From Alviniconcha marisindica (taxonomy: Eukaryota; Mollusca; Gastropoda; Provannidae), in assembly GCA_018857735.1 (NCBI GenBank), contig JABMCL010003192.1, positions 336,001 through 400,000 on the forward strand: DNA of 64,000 nt. Reading direction: 5' to 3'. A program made the position numbers and the translations under genes. Of this stretch, positions 1 to 13,800 are shown piece after piece. Under the pieces are notes generated by a model that worked only from the letters and a program-made list of their open reading frames with translations, searched no databases and was not told the origin of the DNA. Positions within the stretch are counted from its first letter, which is position 1. Every line of letters starts with the position of its first letter.

Positions 1-102
1 ATAATGCCTGTAATTTGATATCTATTCATCAGTAGCTTAGCAAGGACTAGTTGTTAGACAGGTTTTTAACTGAACCTAAACTACAATCCTTGTAAAATAA
101 AG

Positions 103-122
103 TTTTCGAGTTTGAGTTTGAG
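103..122 (+). repeat. Possible non-LTR retroelement 3' tail
   Basis: An AATAAAG-type signal is followed by a short run of the hexamer GAGTTT repeated about three times. Simple short tandem tails of this kind are typical of the 3' ends of some non-LTR retrotransposons and the SINEs that use them. No coding part is recognisable just upstream, so this is only a suggestion. Confidence 0.3.
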
Positions 123-600
123 CGCTACTAGTCAGTGATCAGTGCTTAAAGTTAAATACAGAATGACTGATGTCCTTAGGCTTAATCATGACAGGTCACA
201 GAACAAGGTTTGTCATCTTGCATAGCAAAATGCCCCTGGTCAGCTGCTGTCTAGTCTATAGATTATTACAATATTAGACACTGCAATCAGTGTAACTGTA
301 ACTGTACGTAATTGTTATGTTATTGTATGCCCAATTTGTTTGCACTAGGTCAAGTTATCAGCAATATTTAGTGCATCACCATACCAAATTTGGTTGCAAA
401 GACATCAGTGGTACAGCAATCTTTATACATCTTAGGACTAACATTAGTGACAAACATTGAAATGTTGAACCATTGGACATTGTTAGAAAACAGGAACATT
501 ACACGTACACTGACGACACAGTTTTACTGTAACTGTTTAGTCTGTTAGAAAACATACATACACACACACACACTCACACACACGCATCATCGTCACATGT

Positions 601-603
<3 letters not shown>

Positions 604-637
<34 letters not shown>
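604..637. repeat. (CA)n microsatellite
   Basis: A perfect CA dinucleotide run of about 17 units in gene-free DNA. Confidence 0.9.
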
Positions 638-639
<2 letters not shown>

Positions 640-1956
640 ATACACTATACAGTAACACACACAGGCTTTGTAAGTTCTGTAACTCATTCACTGGCAGTGC
701 CAGTGGCAGTGTTGGAAGTAGTGTTAAACTGTAGTGTTAGTGTACTGTTATAGTCACACTCACAGTGATACTGTTAAGTGTTATTGTTAGACTAGAACAG
801 ACAGAACATGAAAAAAGTGTTAAACTGAACAGTGTTGTTGTACAGTTTAATACAATAAAGGTAATTTTTACGGTTTGATTTATAAATATATTATGAAACA
901 CATGCCACTATGTTGACAGTTATCAAGCCCATATTGACCCTTCTTTGTGTCAAGGGCCTGCAGCTTTTTCTTCTTCTTTTACAAGATAAACTCCACACAT
1001 GAAAGACCACAGGAAGTGTATAAGTTTATTAATATTATAAGAAGAAAGTTCTGCGAGTATAAAATCCACCTTATTTTTAATTTAACTAATTGCCCTCTGC
1101 GGTCGGGTACCGCTAGTACGATTGTGGGCCTCAACTAAAAATGATTTTTTTAAAGTTCAATTCATAACTTGTTTCAGTCCGTCATACACAATTAATACCA
1201 ATATGAAGAAGAGCAGAACTGTCTTTCGCGACAGCACTCTAACACTAACAGGTTATTATGTTTACACAGAGATCTGTGGATACGTGCGTGTCAACCATTC
1301 AGCTACTCACAGTCAAAGACTGAATGAGACATTATTAAGAATAAGAGGAACACCGAACAGTCACCCGACCCACAGTCGTTACCTCGGTCTTCCTACTGAA
1401 TCAATTCATGGGTAGTACAGCAGCCACCTGTGGAATTTTTAGTTCAGCCTTAGACGGAATCCAATAAAACGCCACGGTAATGTGTTTCAAATCTGGAAAG
1501 GGCCCCCAAATACATGTGCAGGCGAGCCTGAGGTTTCACAATTACAAACCGGAAGTTGAATCAGCTTTAAAGAGTTGCACCCCTTGATGCGCTTCTGCTT
1601 TTTGGGGACACTACTTGATTGTCTCCCTTTATGCGCAGGGCATAGATTATCTTTTATGATGCACATGAGATTGTTTCACAATAAAAGAAAGGAAAAGCGT
1701 GCCATTTAAAATATTTTTGAAGTATCTCGTAGCTGGTGAAGCACGCACACATAAACTTCGACACCTCTTGTCCAACAACTTATATAACTTTTATAAGAGA
1801 ACTAAGAATTACTGATTAGTAAGAATAAGCACTGAGAAGTACCGGTTTGTTTCAAAATGCCCTGCTGGCTTCATACCCAATTTATGAAGTTAGCTTTGTG
1901 AGTGAGTGATGATTTGATGGATACATGTTAAAGCTTCAATTCAGGTACAACACCGA

Positions 1957-2289
1957 ATGTCATATTTCTCTGTTTTCTCTGATAGTAATAAAGCCCCTGT
2001 TTATCTGTCTGAATTTCTTCACGTGTACTCTCCATCAGGACAGCTCCACTTCTCCGATTTAAAAAGTCTTCAAATTCCACATGCTGAGACCAAAACAACT
2101 GGGCATTGCCCCTCTCCCCCCCCCCCCCCCCCCCCCTCCACTATCTGGAATTCTCTGCCACCTCAAATAAGACACATTCAGTCAACCATTGCATTTAAAA
2201 CCAACCTGGTGAGCCATCTGTTTAAAACCTATTACTGCTATTTAAAGCTCTCTAACTCTTCTGTGTTGTTCTGTAAATTATTTACTTGA
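1957..2289 (+). pseudogene. Decayed C-terminal end of a non-LTR reverse transcriptase
   Basis: The 110-residue open frame ends in a stop at 2289. It resembles the conserved tail of L2/CR1/Rex-like reverse-transcriptase proteins: a PVYLSEFLHVYSPS block, a basic/aliphatic spacer, then TIWNSLPPQIRH and a closing FKTNLVSHLF block. These match the known order P-x-YL-x-(D/E)-L ... Y-x-PS ... LWNSLP-x-x-(I/V)R ... FK-x-x-L-x-x-(H/Y)LF. A long C homopolymer near 2117-2136 replaces the usual residues before the WNSLP motif, which is sequence decay or slippage. No reverse-transcriptase palm domain or endonuclease was found upstream, so this is a 5'-truncated dead copy. Exact clade is not determinable by eye. 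Confidence 0.6.
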
Positions 2290-2545
2290 CTGCTGTAATG
2301 TGTGAGTGTGCATGTGCCTGTGTGTGTGTGTGTGCGTCCTTGTATGTGTACCAAAACTATATTAGATACAGAAGGGCATGCATGAGAGAGAGAGAGAGTC
2401 AGACAGACAGACAGACAGGCAGAGAGAGAGAGACAGAGAGAGAGAATGACATAGGTGCTTGTTCATTCACTTGCTTGCTCACTCACTCGTGCATGCATGC
2501 ACACACACGCATACACACACATGCACATAAAAACACACAAACACA
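2290..2545. repeat. Mixed microsatellite block (TG, AG, CAGA, CA)
   Basis: Successive short runs of TG, GA, the tetramer CAGA and CA/CATG lie directly 3' of the dead reverse-transcriptase tail. Such tracts often grow at retroelement 3' ends. Open frames through it are low-complexity and are not genes. Confidence 0.75.
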
Positions 2546-3217
2546 TGTACATACTACATCACACATCGTACAGACAAACAAACAATCAGCCAGTTTACTT
2601 ATTATTATTTTTCTACCCAACAAAAGATTTGAGGTACATTGCAGACAAGGATGTTCAGTTTAAAGCATACACTTGAATACACTCCAAGTAACTAACTACC
2701 ATATCCAAAAATTACTCAGATATTAGCACAGTTAGAACATTAATTCAATCATGGGAAAATTTGAAGGCTGGTAATACTGACAGAGATGGTACAGAAGTAG
2801 AAACTTGAGTGCAAGCAACATAACAGTGTTAAAACAGCCAGATAAAACTGAAAGGTCACTTTATGATGTTGCAATAAAACCTTGAGCTGTACTGGACCCC
2901 TCTAATGACAACTCCTTTAAGATGAAATTCTGCTACAGCTAAAAGGATCAAAGCATATGCATTGACATTATTTTTTTGCAGTTTTCTTCCTTTAAGACAC
3001 AGTTCTGTTTGGAAAAAGCAATGTTGATAGTTTTAGACATACTGTCTTGAAGGAACTGGCTTTCTGAAAATGTGATTTGTTGAAAACCATCAATGCGAAT
3101 ATCTAGAATCAGGAATTTTGCTATAAACTGCCTATCAGAGTTTATATTGAATTTTTAAACAATTCTGTGCTGTGGTGAATAGCAGGACCGGGTGTGCAAA
3201 GCACCATCTAGTGTCAC

Positions 3218-3457
3218 AGCTGGACCAATGGCTACCACCATCTGGTAGATGTTGTCCAGCTGGACCAGTGGCTACCACCATCTGGTAGATGTTGTCCAGC
3301 TGGACCAATGGCTACCACCATCTGGTAGATGTTGTCCAGCTGGACCAGTGGCTACCACGATCTGGTAGATGTTGTCCAGCTGGACCAATGGCTACCACCA
3401 TATGGTAGATGTTGACCAGCTGGACCAGTGGCTACCACCATCTGGTAGATGTTGTCC
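3218..3457. repeat. 40-bp minisatellite, six copies
   Basis: Six head-to-tail units of 40 bp begin with AGCTGGACCA and end with GATGTTGTCC. Units differ at a few positions and mostly alternate between CCAATGG and CCAGTGG forms, which suggests a two-unit, 80-bp higher-order pattern. It lies outside any gene I can support. Confidence 0.9.
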
Positions 3458-5152
3458 ATCTGGTGACATGAGCACAGAATCCTTGTGCGAGGCCACAGCA
3501 TGTAATATGTGAGCCAAGACACTTGAAATGTTTGAGTCATCTGTCTAGTCCCACAGGCTATCACTCATAAACCTCTGTTTAAAAAATCAATATAAAACCA
3601 ATGGGCATCAACAAAAAGTCTTTTGATACCTAGATAGTTCCTTTGAAGGGATTCCAATGTACAAAATGAATACAATCAATGCAATCTAACATTTTTTATT
3701 TTTTTTTAAAGACAACAAACTAAAATATCAGCATTATCTGAATACATATGTGTTTCTGCATAATCATTTTAAAAAAAGTATCTTACAGGAACTAGCTTTC
3801 TCAAAACATACTTTTTTCTAACAGGCAGGAGAATAAGACCAAAACAGAATATTAAAATACAAGACTTTTCTCCAAGTATCCCATTAGATTTATACTGAGT
3901 TTGTGAGTTAAATCAGTGAAAGCCATTTGGCCTGATTTACCACAGTGAAGATGTACACAAGTGTCACAGCTGGCCTGCATTGTCTTTCTTATTCCTCTTG
4001 GGGCAGTCTGTGCATGCACCACACAGGTCAGGAAATGGTTTTATAATTTCAATATAAAAGCAGCAGGGCATGTTAAAACAAAATTCTCCATTCTCCTCTC
4101 ATGCACCTGTTTGCAATGCAATTGTTTTGAGAAGGCTAGTTCCCTGAAAAAAGCCAAGGGCAAAGGAAAAACCAAAACCTCTCACACTAAAGTAACAGTC
4201 TAAGACAATGTACACAAAACTTAGCAGTCTCTCCAGTTCTCACAAACTGAACAACTGTTATTAAAATTTGAATCATCACATGTTAAATCACAAATCAAAA
4301 CAAACAACAAATCCTATTTGTCTTTGGATGGATGCTGACAATTGTACAATAATCACAACTGTTGGAGTTTGATTTATGCAAGTTTATGAAGCACAGTAGA
4401 AGTGTTCAAACAGTAACAAAGGACAAAAGAGGAAATAAACTACAAACATTCAAGGCAGTAAGAATGATTAAATCATACACAGAGCAAGCAAGTAATACAT
4501 ATCCCCGGATTATAATTAATCTACGTTTTGTAGATACTTTTGATATGAACGTAAGCATGATTTCTAGCGATTGCAGCCAAAAGTTTAATGCCACAGCCAC
4601 TACTGTAAATCATTTACAGCCATAAATTGGCAAAGAAAATGAATGAGCAAGCAACAAATCTGCCATCACCAAATGAGCTGCATGTTTATTCTCTAAATAC
4701 AGTTCTGCTCAGGAGGTGACAAATACAAATCAACACACTCCCAATACGTCTCCCAGGCAGGGCCTGGGGAGTTAAAATTAGAATACAGTTACACAGATAA
4801 AGGCACAAATCCAGACTGGAATAAGCCAGTTTATCAAACAAAACAACAACAAAAACAACTGTAAAATCCCACAATTAAGAAGAAAAGGACAGTACTGGTT
4901 GGTGAACCTAAATGTTTTTGGGGTAGCTGGAACAAGAAGAACACACAGAATGATGATGACAGAAAAGGGGGCATTATGTACAGTAAACAAGGGGGCGTGT
5001 CACTTTCCTTCTTCACACACACACACACATACACGTGCAAAAGGGTATGAGAGAACATAAACTGAGAAAGTAATCACATTGGTGCTTTTTCATGCACTTG
5101 CTTGCTTGCTTGGTCACATGTATACATGCATGCACACATGCATGCACATGTG

Positions 5153-5166
5153 CACACACACACACA

Positions 5167-5228
<62 letters not shown>
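5153..5228. repeat. (CA)n microsatellite
   Basis: About 38 CA units with one interruption. It produces mirror-image Thr-His and Cys-Val open frames that are artefacts. Confidence 0.9.
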
Positions 5229-5230
<2 letters not shown>

Positions 5231-7512
5231 AAAATAAGCAATGGGTAACTCAATGGGTAAGCAGGAAGGGGCAGAAAGTTGCTTAACCTGTATAGGCACA
5301 TTATATATTAAACAAGCTATGGCAGAGCAGAATTTGTCAGATCAGTAGTTCACAATTCATACAGATACATGCAGGCAACTTGGCACAGAATAACAAACAA
5401 TAATTATGTCCATGTGGAACTGTAATTATTTCAAACCATAACAGTCATCTTGCTCTATCATAAATGCTTGTGAAGTAAACTGTGGTTTGAGTCTCATATT
5501 GTGTGGCTTGAAACTATCAGCAACGTGTAGTTTGGAATATATGCTGGTGGGAATGTGGAGTCTATGCTACGTATAGCTTCAAAATAAATTCTGGCTCGAG
5601 ATGTCTGGTGATTGGATTGAAATACATAGCGAAGCCTGAGATATATGCTGTGTGGTTTGAAATGCACACCATGTGACTTGAAATACACGGTGCAACATAC
5701 CATGTGGTTTCAGACATATTGTGCACCTTCAAAGTGCCAGTATAATATTTTGCATAATGGCCAATGATAAAGCTGTAAAAGAATGAAGACAATAAATTAG
5801 GTGGAATAGGTCCAGTTAATTTTGTACATTCCTACACTTATTACATGATTGTATTAAATGAAATAATAACAAATGTTAGCCTTTGATGTCAGCTCCAACT
5901 TGCATTTTACTCCCTATACTCATTCATCTAATATTCACATTTAATCTTCAAGATTATTGGTTTGCATTGTGTAAAATCAATAATGCCTGGTTTATGTACA
6001 ATGACAATGTACCACTTGTTAACAGTTAAGTCAAGGAGCATGCATGAATGGATGATAGTAAACCATTCACAAATGAGATCTTACCTCTTCATGAAACAGA
6101 AAACTTGGGTGTACAGTTACTAGAAGTTACATCATATACTTTTTTCCAGTACACTAATGTACAGCGACTCATTTAATAATAAGCTTGTAACAATTCATAA
6201 AATACGTCTGAGATCAATGAAGGTAACTATACATTGTGCATTTACAAATAAAAAGTTAATTCTTTCTATACAATATTATATGTACTTGGGAATGTCAAAT
6301 TGGGGGTGACGACTATGCCCATTTCAAATTAAAAAACTGAGTGTCATGTTTATGACTTAACCACTTTTTATGGTTGAAAATGCTGTAAGCGTGAATCTAC
6401 ATGTTGTAATTATTTCATTTTCTACAAATATATCACAGACATATAGTGTCCAAGGTTGAAATTGGTCAAAGGAAAGGTCAGGAGATTTACTTGCAATATG
6501 ACTGACTATGCAATACTAGAAAAATACAAAACAACCAGGACATAGGAAGAAGCACATTATGTCTAGTCAATCACAAATCATATTATTGTCATAACTGGGC
6601 ATACACATAGCATCAATAAAACTTGAAACTGTTCCTGAAACAATATTTTTTTTAAATGGTGGTGCAGAGGAACTTCTTGTAAAAATGTCAGATGAAATTC
6701 TACTTAAGACAAAGTGAACTGGATATATCACAGCATACGCCTTTCTTGTACTTTCAGTTCTTTCAAGCCATTTCAGTTAAAATAAGAAATTGTGACAATT
6801 CCAGCCACGCTGTTGGAAGTATGCTCCACTGTAACATGAAATCGCCACCTATAACATTTCACGTTGAGTCACAAGGTATGTGTACTTTCATCACATACAC
6901 ATTGATCATACACGATACCCAGACAAGTTTACAACATGAAAATGGATATCCACAAAAATAAGGTCAGCAAACAGCCTTTTAGCTTCTACAAGCTAGATCT
7001 AAATATGACAGTATGTAACATGATTGATAATGGGGACTGAACTTACAAACTCTTTATCATTGTTCCTTGTTTGGCTAGGTATTAGGACAGTGGAACCTCC
7101 TCATAACAAACACCATTACAGGTGAAAAATCCAATCACTAACTCTGCTAAAGACTAAATGAATCAAGAGTCCATCCCTATTTTCCTTGCATATTTCAGTC
7201 CAGATCACCCCAGCAGCTTTATTATAAGAACTAAAGAAGGTTCTTCTGCAATCACTCAGTTAAGTGTAACCAGCATTGCTAAAGCCAAATTAAAGCAAAA
7301 CTGCTGCATGTTAATATGGCTCAAAAGCACACCTATGGGTAAAAAGTATACATTCCCAGATCACAGTTCACTAACGTTTGGTGTACACTTTCAGGATCAG
7401 AATCATCAGTGGTTTTTCAAGCATCATATGCTATTATATTTTCATTGTAAAATATCTTGCTGTAAGGGGTGCTATGGAGAAGGAAAAAAACCCAGTATAT
7501 TCAAAACTATGT

Positions 7513-7518
7513 TTTATT
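7513..7518 (-). promoter_or_regulatory. Candidate polyadenylation signal for the VWA/C11orf16-like gene
   Basis: AATAAA on the minus strand, about 285 nt after the stop codon at 7803-7805. It is the first canonical signal noticed downstream, but other copies lie farther on, so usage is unproven. Confidence 0.35.
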
Positions 7519-7802
7519 CTGACATCTTTTTTCTTTCCTCTCCTGTTGACAGCGATTTACCATAACAATAGTCAACACTTTTTTGTATGGGGATGTCTGT
7601 GAGTGGAAAAGAACAAGGAGCTGCTACATTTCTCAGATCATTCTCAGTCTCATCCATGTATCACTGATCACTGTTCCAGTTCTCTCTGCACAAATATATG
7701 CAAGCAGTAGAGAACAAGGAGCTAGTTGGTAAAAGCAACGCTCAGATCTTTTGTTAGTCTGAACTCTGTGACACGCTGATCCCAATTCCATGACGGTTTT
7801 CT

Positions 7803-10800
7803 CTAAGGGAATATCTGCGAGCGGTAGAGGGCTACGTGCTGGTTGGTGACGGCAACTCTCAGGTCTTTCTTGGCCTGGGCTTGATCCTCCAGAGTATGGA
7901 AGTGGTTCAAGCGGTTCAGCTTGGCCATGCGGTGCTGGTTTTCTTGGGCTTTGTTCTTGGCCTCTTCTTCCTCCAGTTTTGCTGTGGTAGCATTGTGTCG
8001 CACCTCACAGTTCTGTCGCCGGATTTCCTGATGGAGATAAATGCTCAAAATGAACATACATGATCCACAAATAGCCAAAGTCTAAGAGGAAGTCAGGGTC
8101 TGAGGAGGACACATTTTTGCACAGAGCACTTCAAAATGGATTACTTTTTCATGCATGCACATACCAGGTCATTTTCTCCCTTTTTTTGAGACACACATCT
8201 TCGCTCACACGAGGACACAAGGCAATTCAAATCAATTTTGTTTGTTTTGTTTTGTGCCTGCTCATACACCAGGTCATTCTCTCCCTTTTTGTGAGACACA
8301 TCTTTGATCACATAAGAGTATAACATTTAAAGTCATTTAAAGTCTGAGACCTTCCAACAACTGAAACTACTGAAACTCAGTATCAACACACAAGACAGGT
8401 CATTAGTGTTTGAAAGACATCACGCAAACATCACAACAGAGACCTCAGTTACCTACAATAAATCTCACCTGGCATGCATGCAAACACAAGATACATAAAC
8501 TCCACCAGAGGTACATCCTCAAATTTCAAATATTGAAATTCATTATTCAGCTGGTACAAAATGCACATATATATATTCCTTAATGCCAAGACAGCTTCAC
8601 AAACTGGGGAATAGACAATAAGCAATCAGCTTTATAAAAACCCACCTCTCTCCTCTTCTGGGTTTCCTCTATCTCTTTCTGCCGCTGAGCCTCAATGGCC
8701 TCCCTGCGCTCTCGCCGCTGCTTCATGGCGTTGAGGCGGTTCTCCTCTTTCTCTTTCTCCTTCTTCTGGTTCTCTTCGATGCGCTCCTGAAGCTCTTTGC
8801 TGATCTTCTTCTTGGCCTCGCGCGCCTTTGCGATCATCTCCTGCTCTTGCTGCTGCCGTTCCCGCTCGCGGTCAATCTGAGCCTGGATTCGCTCACGGTG
8901 GCCGTCCTGCATGAGGGCCTTCATGTGGTCTTCATTCTGCAGCCGCTCCTGCCATGCCATCTGTCGCTGCATGTAGCGCCTCCGTCTGGGAACAGAGGAG
9001 AAATGTTTCAGTTGTCATGGAATAAGCCATGTTTATGAATGGTTGTCTAGATTTCAGTTGCCATGGAATGAGCCATGTTTATGAATGGTTGTCAATAAAT
9101 TAAACAGGAAACCCAAAAGAAAGAAAAACAAAAAACAGAATATGTCCTGTGACACTCAGCTTCTTTTTGCTGAGAAAATGAAAAAACTATCATATTTACA
9201 ATTTACAGTGGTTGGGTAGTACTGTAAATGAGCATTGGAGATGACAGGTAGCAGTTTGAAAATAAAATAATCATCATCATATTCATACTAGTAATAATAA
9301 AAAGGACATGTACTGTGCACCCTGGCTTGATCAGCCCAAGATGCTTACAGAGTTACAGGCACATGAAAACTAAATTACACTGATGGATATGAGGAATGTT
9401 GTTTTTCTCCTCAACTGGATGACATAAATAAACATTACAGAAAGGTCTACAGAAATATATAAAGACTAAGCCAAACATTTTGATGAAACAATTACACAAA
9501 AATCACTTATGAGCAGCTATCAAATGATGAGACAGTCCTGTTACATCTGGTTCCAAGTCAGACACTGTCAGTCAGCCACTATATAATTTACCAGAACGTA
9601 TAGCCATTCACGCAACTTTCCTTGCAAGCTGTGCAAGACTGGTTTGTTGGTGGGTTGTATTTTCATTATGAAGACTACTGACACCATCCCCAAGCCATAG
9701 CAGAGGAACATAAACACCACCAACAGCATCACATTAAAGAATCCAAATGTACAAAACAACAAACAAAGCAGCTCAAACTCCAACATGTCATGAACATTCA
9801 TATTTCAGCCAGACTTTAAAATCACACCAATAAATTATTTTCAAACAATTTTGGCCATGGTCTAAATTAACATTTGACAGCAAAAATACTAAGTAGAAAA
9901 GTTAGAGAGGCGCTTATTCTGAATGTAAACTTTTCTGAAGGACAATTCTGACATTTAAGTGAAATTTAGGACCGATAAACTTGGTTTTAACAAGCAAATG
10001 ATCAGCTGGTTTTAAGCAAATGATCAGCTGTGAGGAGTTGACATTTAGTGGGTGCTGGGGGGAAGGGGGGATGTTTAGTGGTGGGGGGGGGGGGGGTGCA
10101 GGCAAAGGTGGGGGGGGGGGGAAGGGGGAAGGGGGGGGATGTAGCAGATGTATAGATAAAAGGACAGGGCACTGAAAGATGTAAAGTGTGAGAATGTGAG
10201 CAGAAGTGAGAGGGTCAGTGAAAGCGTGGGTGTGCATGTGTGTGTGAATCAGTGACCAGGCAGTGGTGGTTGTTTAGACAAGAGCAATATCAGATCAACA
10301 TAGTAGAATGGAGGGATGGTGATGGAAGTTCGGGGGGGGGGGGGGGGGATGCTATGTATATTAATCATTATTATGATGCTGATCTTTGTGTACATCACGA
10401 TGGTGAGGGTGCACAGTCTGCAATTTCCTGTGTTTCCCTGTCAGTTGCAATTTGCCCATGAGCGAGCTCTTGGGACTAGCCAGCTGACATACCAGTACAA
10501 ACTAAGTCGGCAGAATTATACACAGTATCAAAATCATGTTTCTATGCCATAGACTGATAGAGGTTCATTTCATCTGGCATCATGAAACTTATAACTAAGC
10601 ACCACCAGTTTTATTTTGCTCATTCAGTTTATTTACATGCATTATTTACTTGTCAATAAGGCATAAAGTATGCAGTCAAACTTCAGATCATGCACTACTT
10701 CAGACTTCTACAAAAAAAAAAGTGCAGTCCAGAAAGGGGGAGGGGATGGGGAGTGCAACAAGGGAGGGATGGGGGGGGGGGGGGGGGGGAACAAGGGACA

Positions 10801-13800
10801 GCATGAAAGAGGAATTCTGATTTGTATGTTTATATATATAATACAAAATAGAGATACAATATTTAGGTCTTAATCACTGGCTGTGACAAGCAGCATATTT
10901 ACATCCACACAAATTACACCCCACATCATCATACATGAAAAGATGCACTGATTTGAACTATAAATTCCAGGCATGCACTGATTCTGTTCTACTGGCACAT
11001 GCACTGACTCTCCTGACACCATCTACTAGCACATGTACATACAACATCATGTTACCTGAACTGCAGAAGCAGAACATGGACACGAACTTTGTTACCAGTA
11101 ACACCCATCTGTCTATGATCATGTGGAAGGAGAAGAATATGTTAAAATGGGCCATTCCTGGCAATTTCTTTGTTGCGCCATTCCTGGCAATTTCTTTGTT
11201 TGACATTTGCATTTGTTTTACTAGCACATGACTGAGTAGGCGCAATGAATGAAAAGAAAGAAATGACTTGGTCCATCAGGGATTCCACAGTGTGTCAGTA
11301 TTAATGCTCCCCCCCCCCTTCCCACCTTTCTGCCTTGGCTTGGGCTATGTCCAGCACATTGACACCAGCAAGAACACCAATGCTTGGGCTGTGTCCAACA
11401 CATTGATACCAGCAAGAACACCAAGGCTTGGGCTGTGTCAAACACCAGCAAGAACACCAAGGCCTGGGCTGTGTCCAAGACAAGCAAGAACACCAAGGCC
11501 TGGGCTGTGTCCAACACATTGATACCAGCAAGAACACCAAGGCCTGGGCTGTGTGCAAAGACCAGCAAGAACACCAAAGCCTGGGCTGTGTCCAAGACCA
11601 GCAAGAACACCAAGGCCTGGGCTGTGTCCAAGACCAGCAAGATCACCAAGGCCTGGGCTGTGTCCAAGACCAGCAAGAACACCAAGGCTTGGGCTGTGTC
11701 CAACACATTGATACCAGCAAGAACACCAAGGCCTGGGCTGTGTCCAACACATTGATACCAGCAAGAACACCAAGGCCTGGGCTGTGTCCAAGACCAGCAA
11801 GAACACCAAGGCCTGGGCTGTGTCCAAGACCAGCAAGAACACCAAGGCTTGGGCTGTGTCCAACACACTGATACCAGCAAGAACACCAAGGCCTGGGCTG
11901 TGTCCAACACATTGATACCAGCAAGAACACCAAGGCTTGGGCTGTCATGATGTCACTTTGTTCTATGTATATAACTATGGTTAAGGTAAGACCCTTTTGT
12001 TGGTGGTGTTGTGTTTGTTGTTGTATTGTTTTTTAACTTTATGTATTCATTATTTTATGAGCCCGCCATGACCACAACAAAACTGCCCCTTGTGGGGTAA
12101 AAAAAAAAATTTAAATTGAATTGTGTCTAACACATCAACATCAGCAAGAACACCAAGGCATGGGCTGTGTCCAAAACCAGCAAGAACACCAAGGCTTGGG
12201 CTGTCTCCAACACACTGACACCAGTAAGAACACCAATGCTTGGGCTGTGTCCAACACATCAACACCAGCATGAAACATCAAGGCTTGGGCTGTGTCCAGC
12301 ACACTGATACCAGCAGGAACACCAAGGCCTGGGCTGTGTCCAACACCAGCAAGAACATCAAGGCTTGGGCTGTGTCCAACACCAGCAAGAACACCAAGGC
12401 TTTGGCTGTGTCCAACAGATTGACACCAGCAAGAACACCAAGGCTCGGGCTGTGTTAACCACACATTGATACCAGCAAGAACACCAAGGCTTGGGCTGTG
12501 TTACGACACACTGACACCAGCAAGAACACCATGGTTTGGAATGTGTCCCACACCTTGACACCAGCAAGTTTGGGCTGTGCCCAACATATCAACACCATTT
12601 TACATACACAGAATGCCAGACAGAAAACAGCAGTGCTAATGACTTTCAAATGTTGATTTTTAAGAATCCAGATCATAAATCAACTGAAAAAATTGCTGTC
12701 AATCTAGTTCTTATTCCCTTTCTGTCAATAACTGAATAAGGTCCATGATATGCTTTGCTTTGGGGTCCCTTTAACAGTCTAGGACCCAGCTGAAGCCACA
12801 TCATCCAGCCTGTCACTTCCAGCAGACCAGTGCTTCTTTGGACTCTTCTTATCAAACCATGCACATGACAACTCACTTCTCCATCCTCAACTTAGTTGTC
12901 TTGACATCAGAATTGCAGGGCTATGATGCAAGTCTTGTCTGCGACATAAATGACCTAGCTCATTGAGTGGCCTTGACCTTATTCTCACACCAGCAGCTTG
13001 AACAGGCTACTGGGTGCCTCTGCACAAATTATGTTATAAAAGAAACTATGTACAGTGAAACTGGCACATTTATGCCATATACACACACTGATAAGAAAAT
13101 CATGTTACCTGCAATCTCTCCTGGCTTGAGCTTTTTCTTCTGCAGTGGGCGGCTGAGTGTAGGGTACACTGTAACTGCCATCTTCAGCTTTGCCGGGTGC
13201 AGGTGGAGGTGGGTGGGGAGTCTTCAAGCATCCCTCCACTGTGTTTGAGTAGTTGTGCTTGGCAAATGTGTCCACATACTTGAAATTAGAACTTGTCCAC
13301 TCCACTGAAAAGTGACAAAACTCTCACTGAATTCAAACTGGAACAGACTAATATGATACCAAACGGTCCATTTCTGATGCTACAGGCAAGCAGTGTGTGC
13401 ACTGACCTTTCAGAGCTCTACTGTTCTGCACTCATGCCAGCTAACCTGATTATCACTTACCTATGTATGGAGAGCGTCTCTGGTCTCTGGCTTCCAGTGG
13501 TGCCTGCAGCGCAGTTTCCCTGAAGGGGCCGTGGCTGCTCCTACCAACACTACCACCTCCACCACCCCCACCACCCGACACTGGCAATGAAGGACTTGGG
13601 TCATTGCGCCAGTACTGCCAGGGCTTTCGCTTCCCCACCCCTGGGGACCGATAAAAGAGCAAGCGGGGGTCGATGCTGACTTCGCAGGCTCGCTTCTCCT
13701 CCAGCTCCAGCAGGCGCCTTTCCACCTCAAGCTTGTGTCTCTCCTCTGCCACAAGTCGCCTTTCCTCGTCAATTCTGTCCAGCTGTGCCTGCGTTAGTGG

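Larger units (their letters stand above)
1..1949. other. Gene-free flank
   Basis: No coding exon could be supported. Open frames here are short, lack family resemblance and have no convincing splice signals. The stretch is AT-rich and holds a (CA)n tract and a possible retroelement 3' tail, listed separately. Confidence 0.6.
3458..7802. other. Gene-free stretch downstream of the VWA/C11orf16-like gene
   Basis: No exon was found on either strand. The sequence is AT-rich with a (CA)n tract at 5153-5228 and a degenerate series of roughly 25-bp units built on a TGTGGTTTGAAAT-like core at about 5490-5710. Part may be 3' UTR of the minus-strand gene that stops at 7803, but the transcript end cannot be fixed from sequence alone. 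Confidence 0.5.

Noticed and set aside
3218..3457. CRISPR-like array
   Set aside because: Units are contiguous 40-bp tandem repeats without unique spacers, in a eukaryotic genome.
8580..8645. C-terminal extension of the coiled-coil exon to the stop at 8580
   Set aside because: A GAG|GTGGGT donor at 8646/8645 joins in phase to the exon at 8027, which continues the coiled coil.
11221..11910. 229-residue minus-strand open frame
   Set aside because: It is wholly inside the 36/44-bp minisatellite; overlapping long frames exist on both strands and no family resemblance exists.
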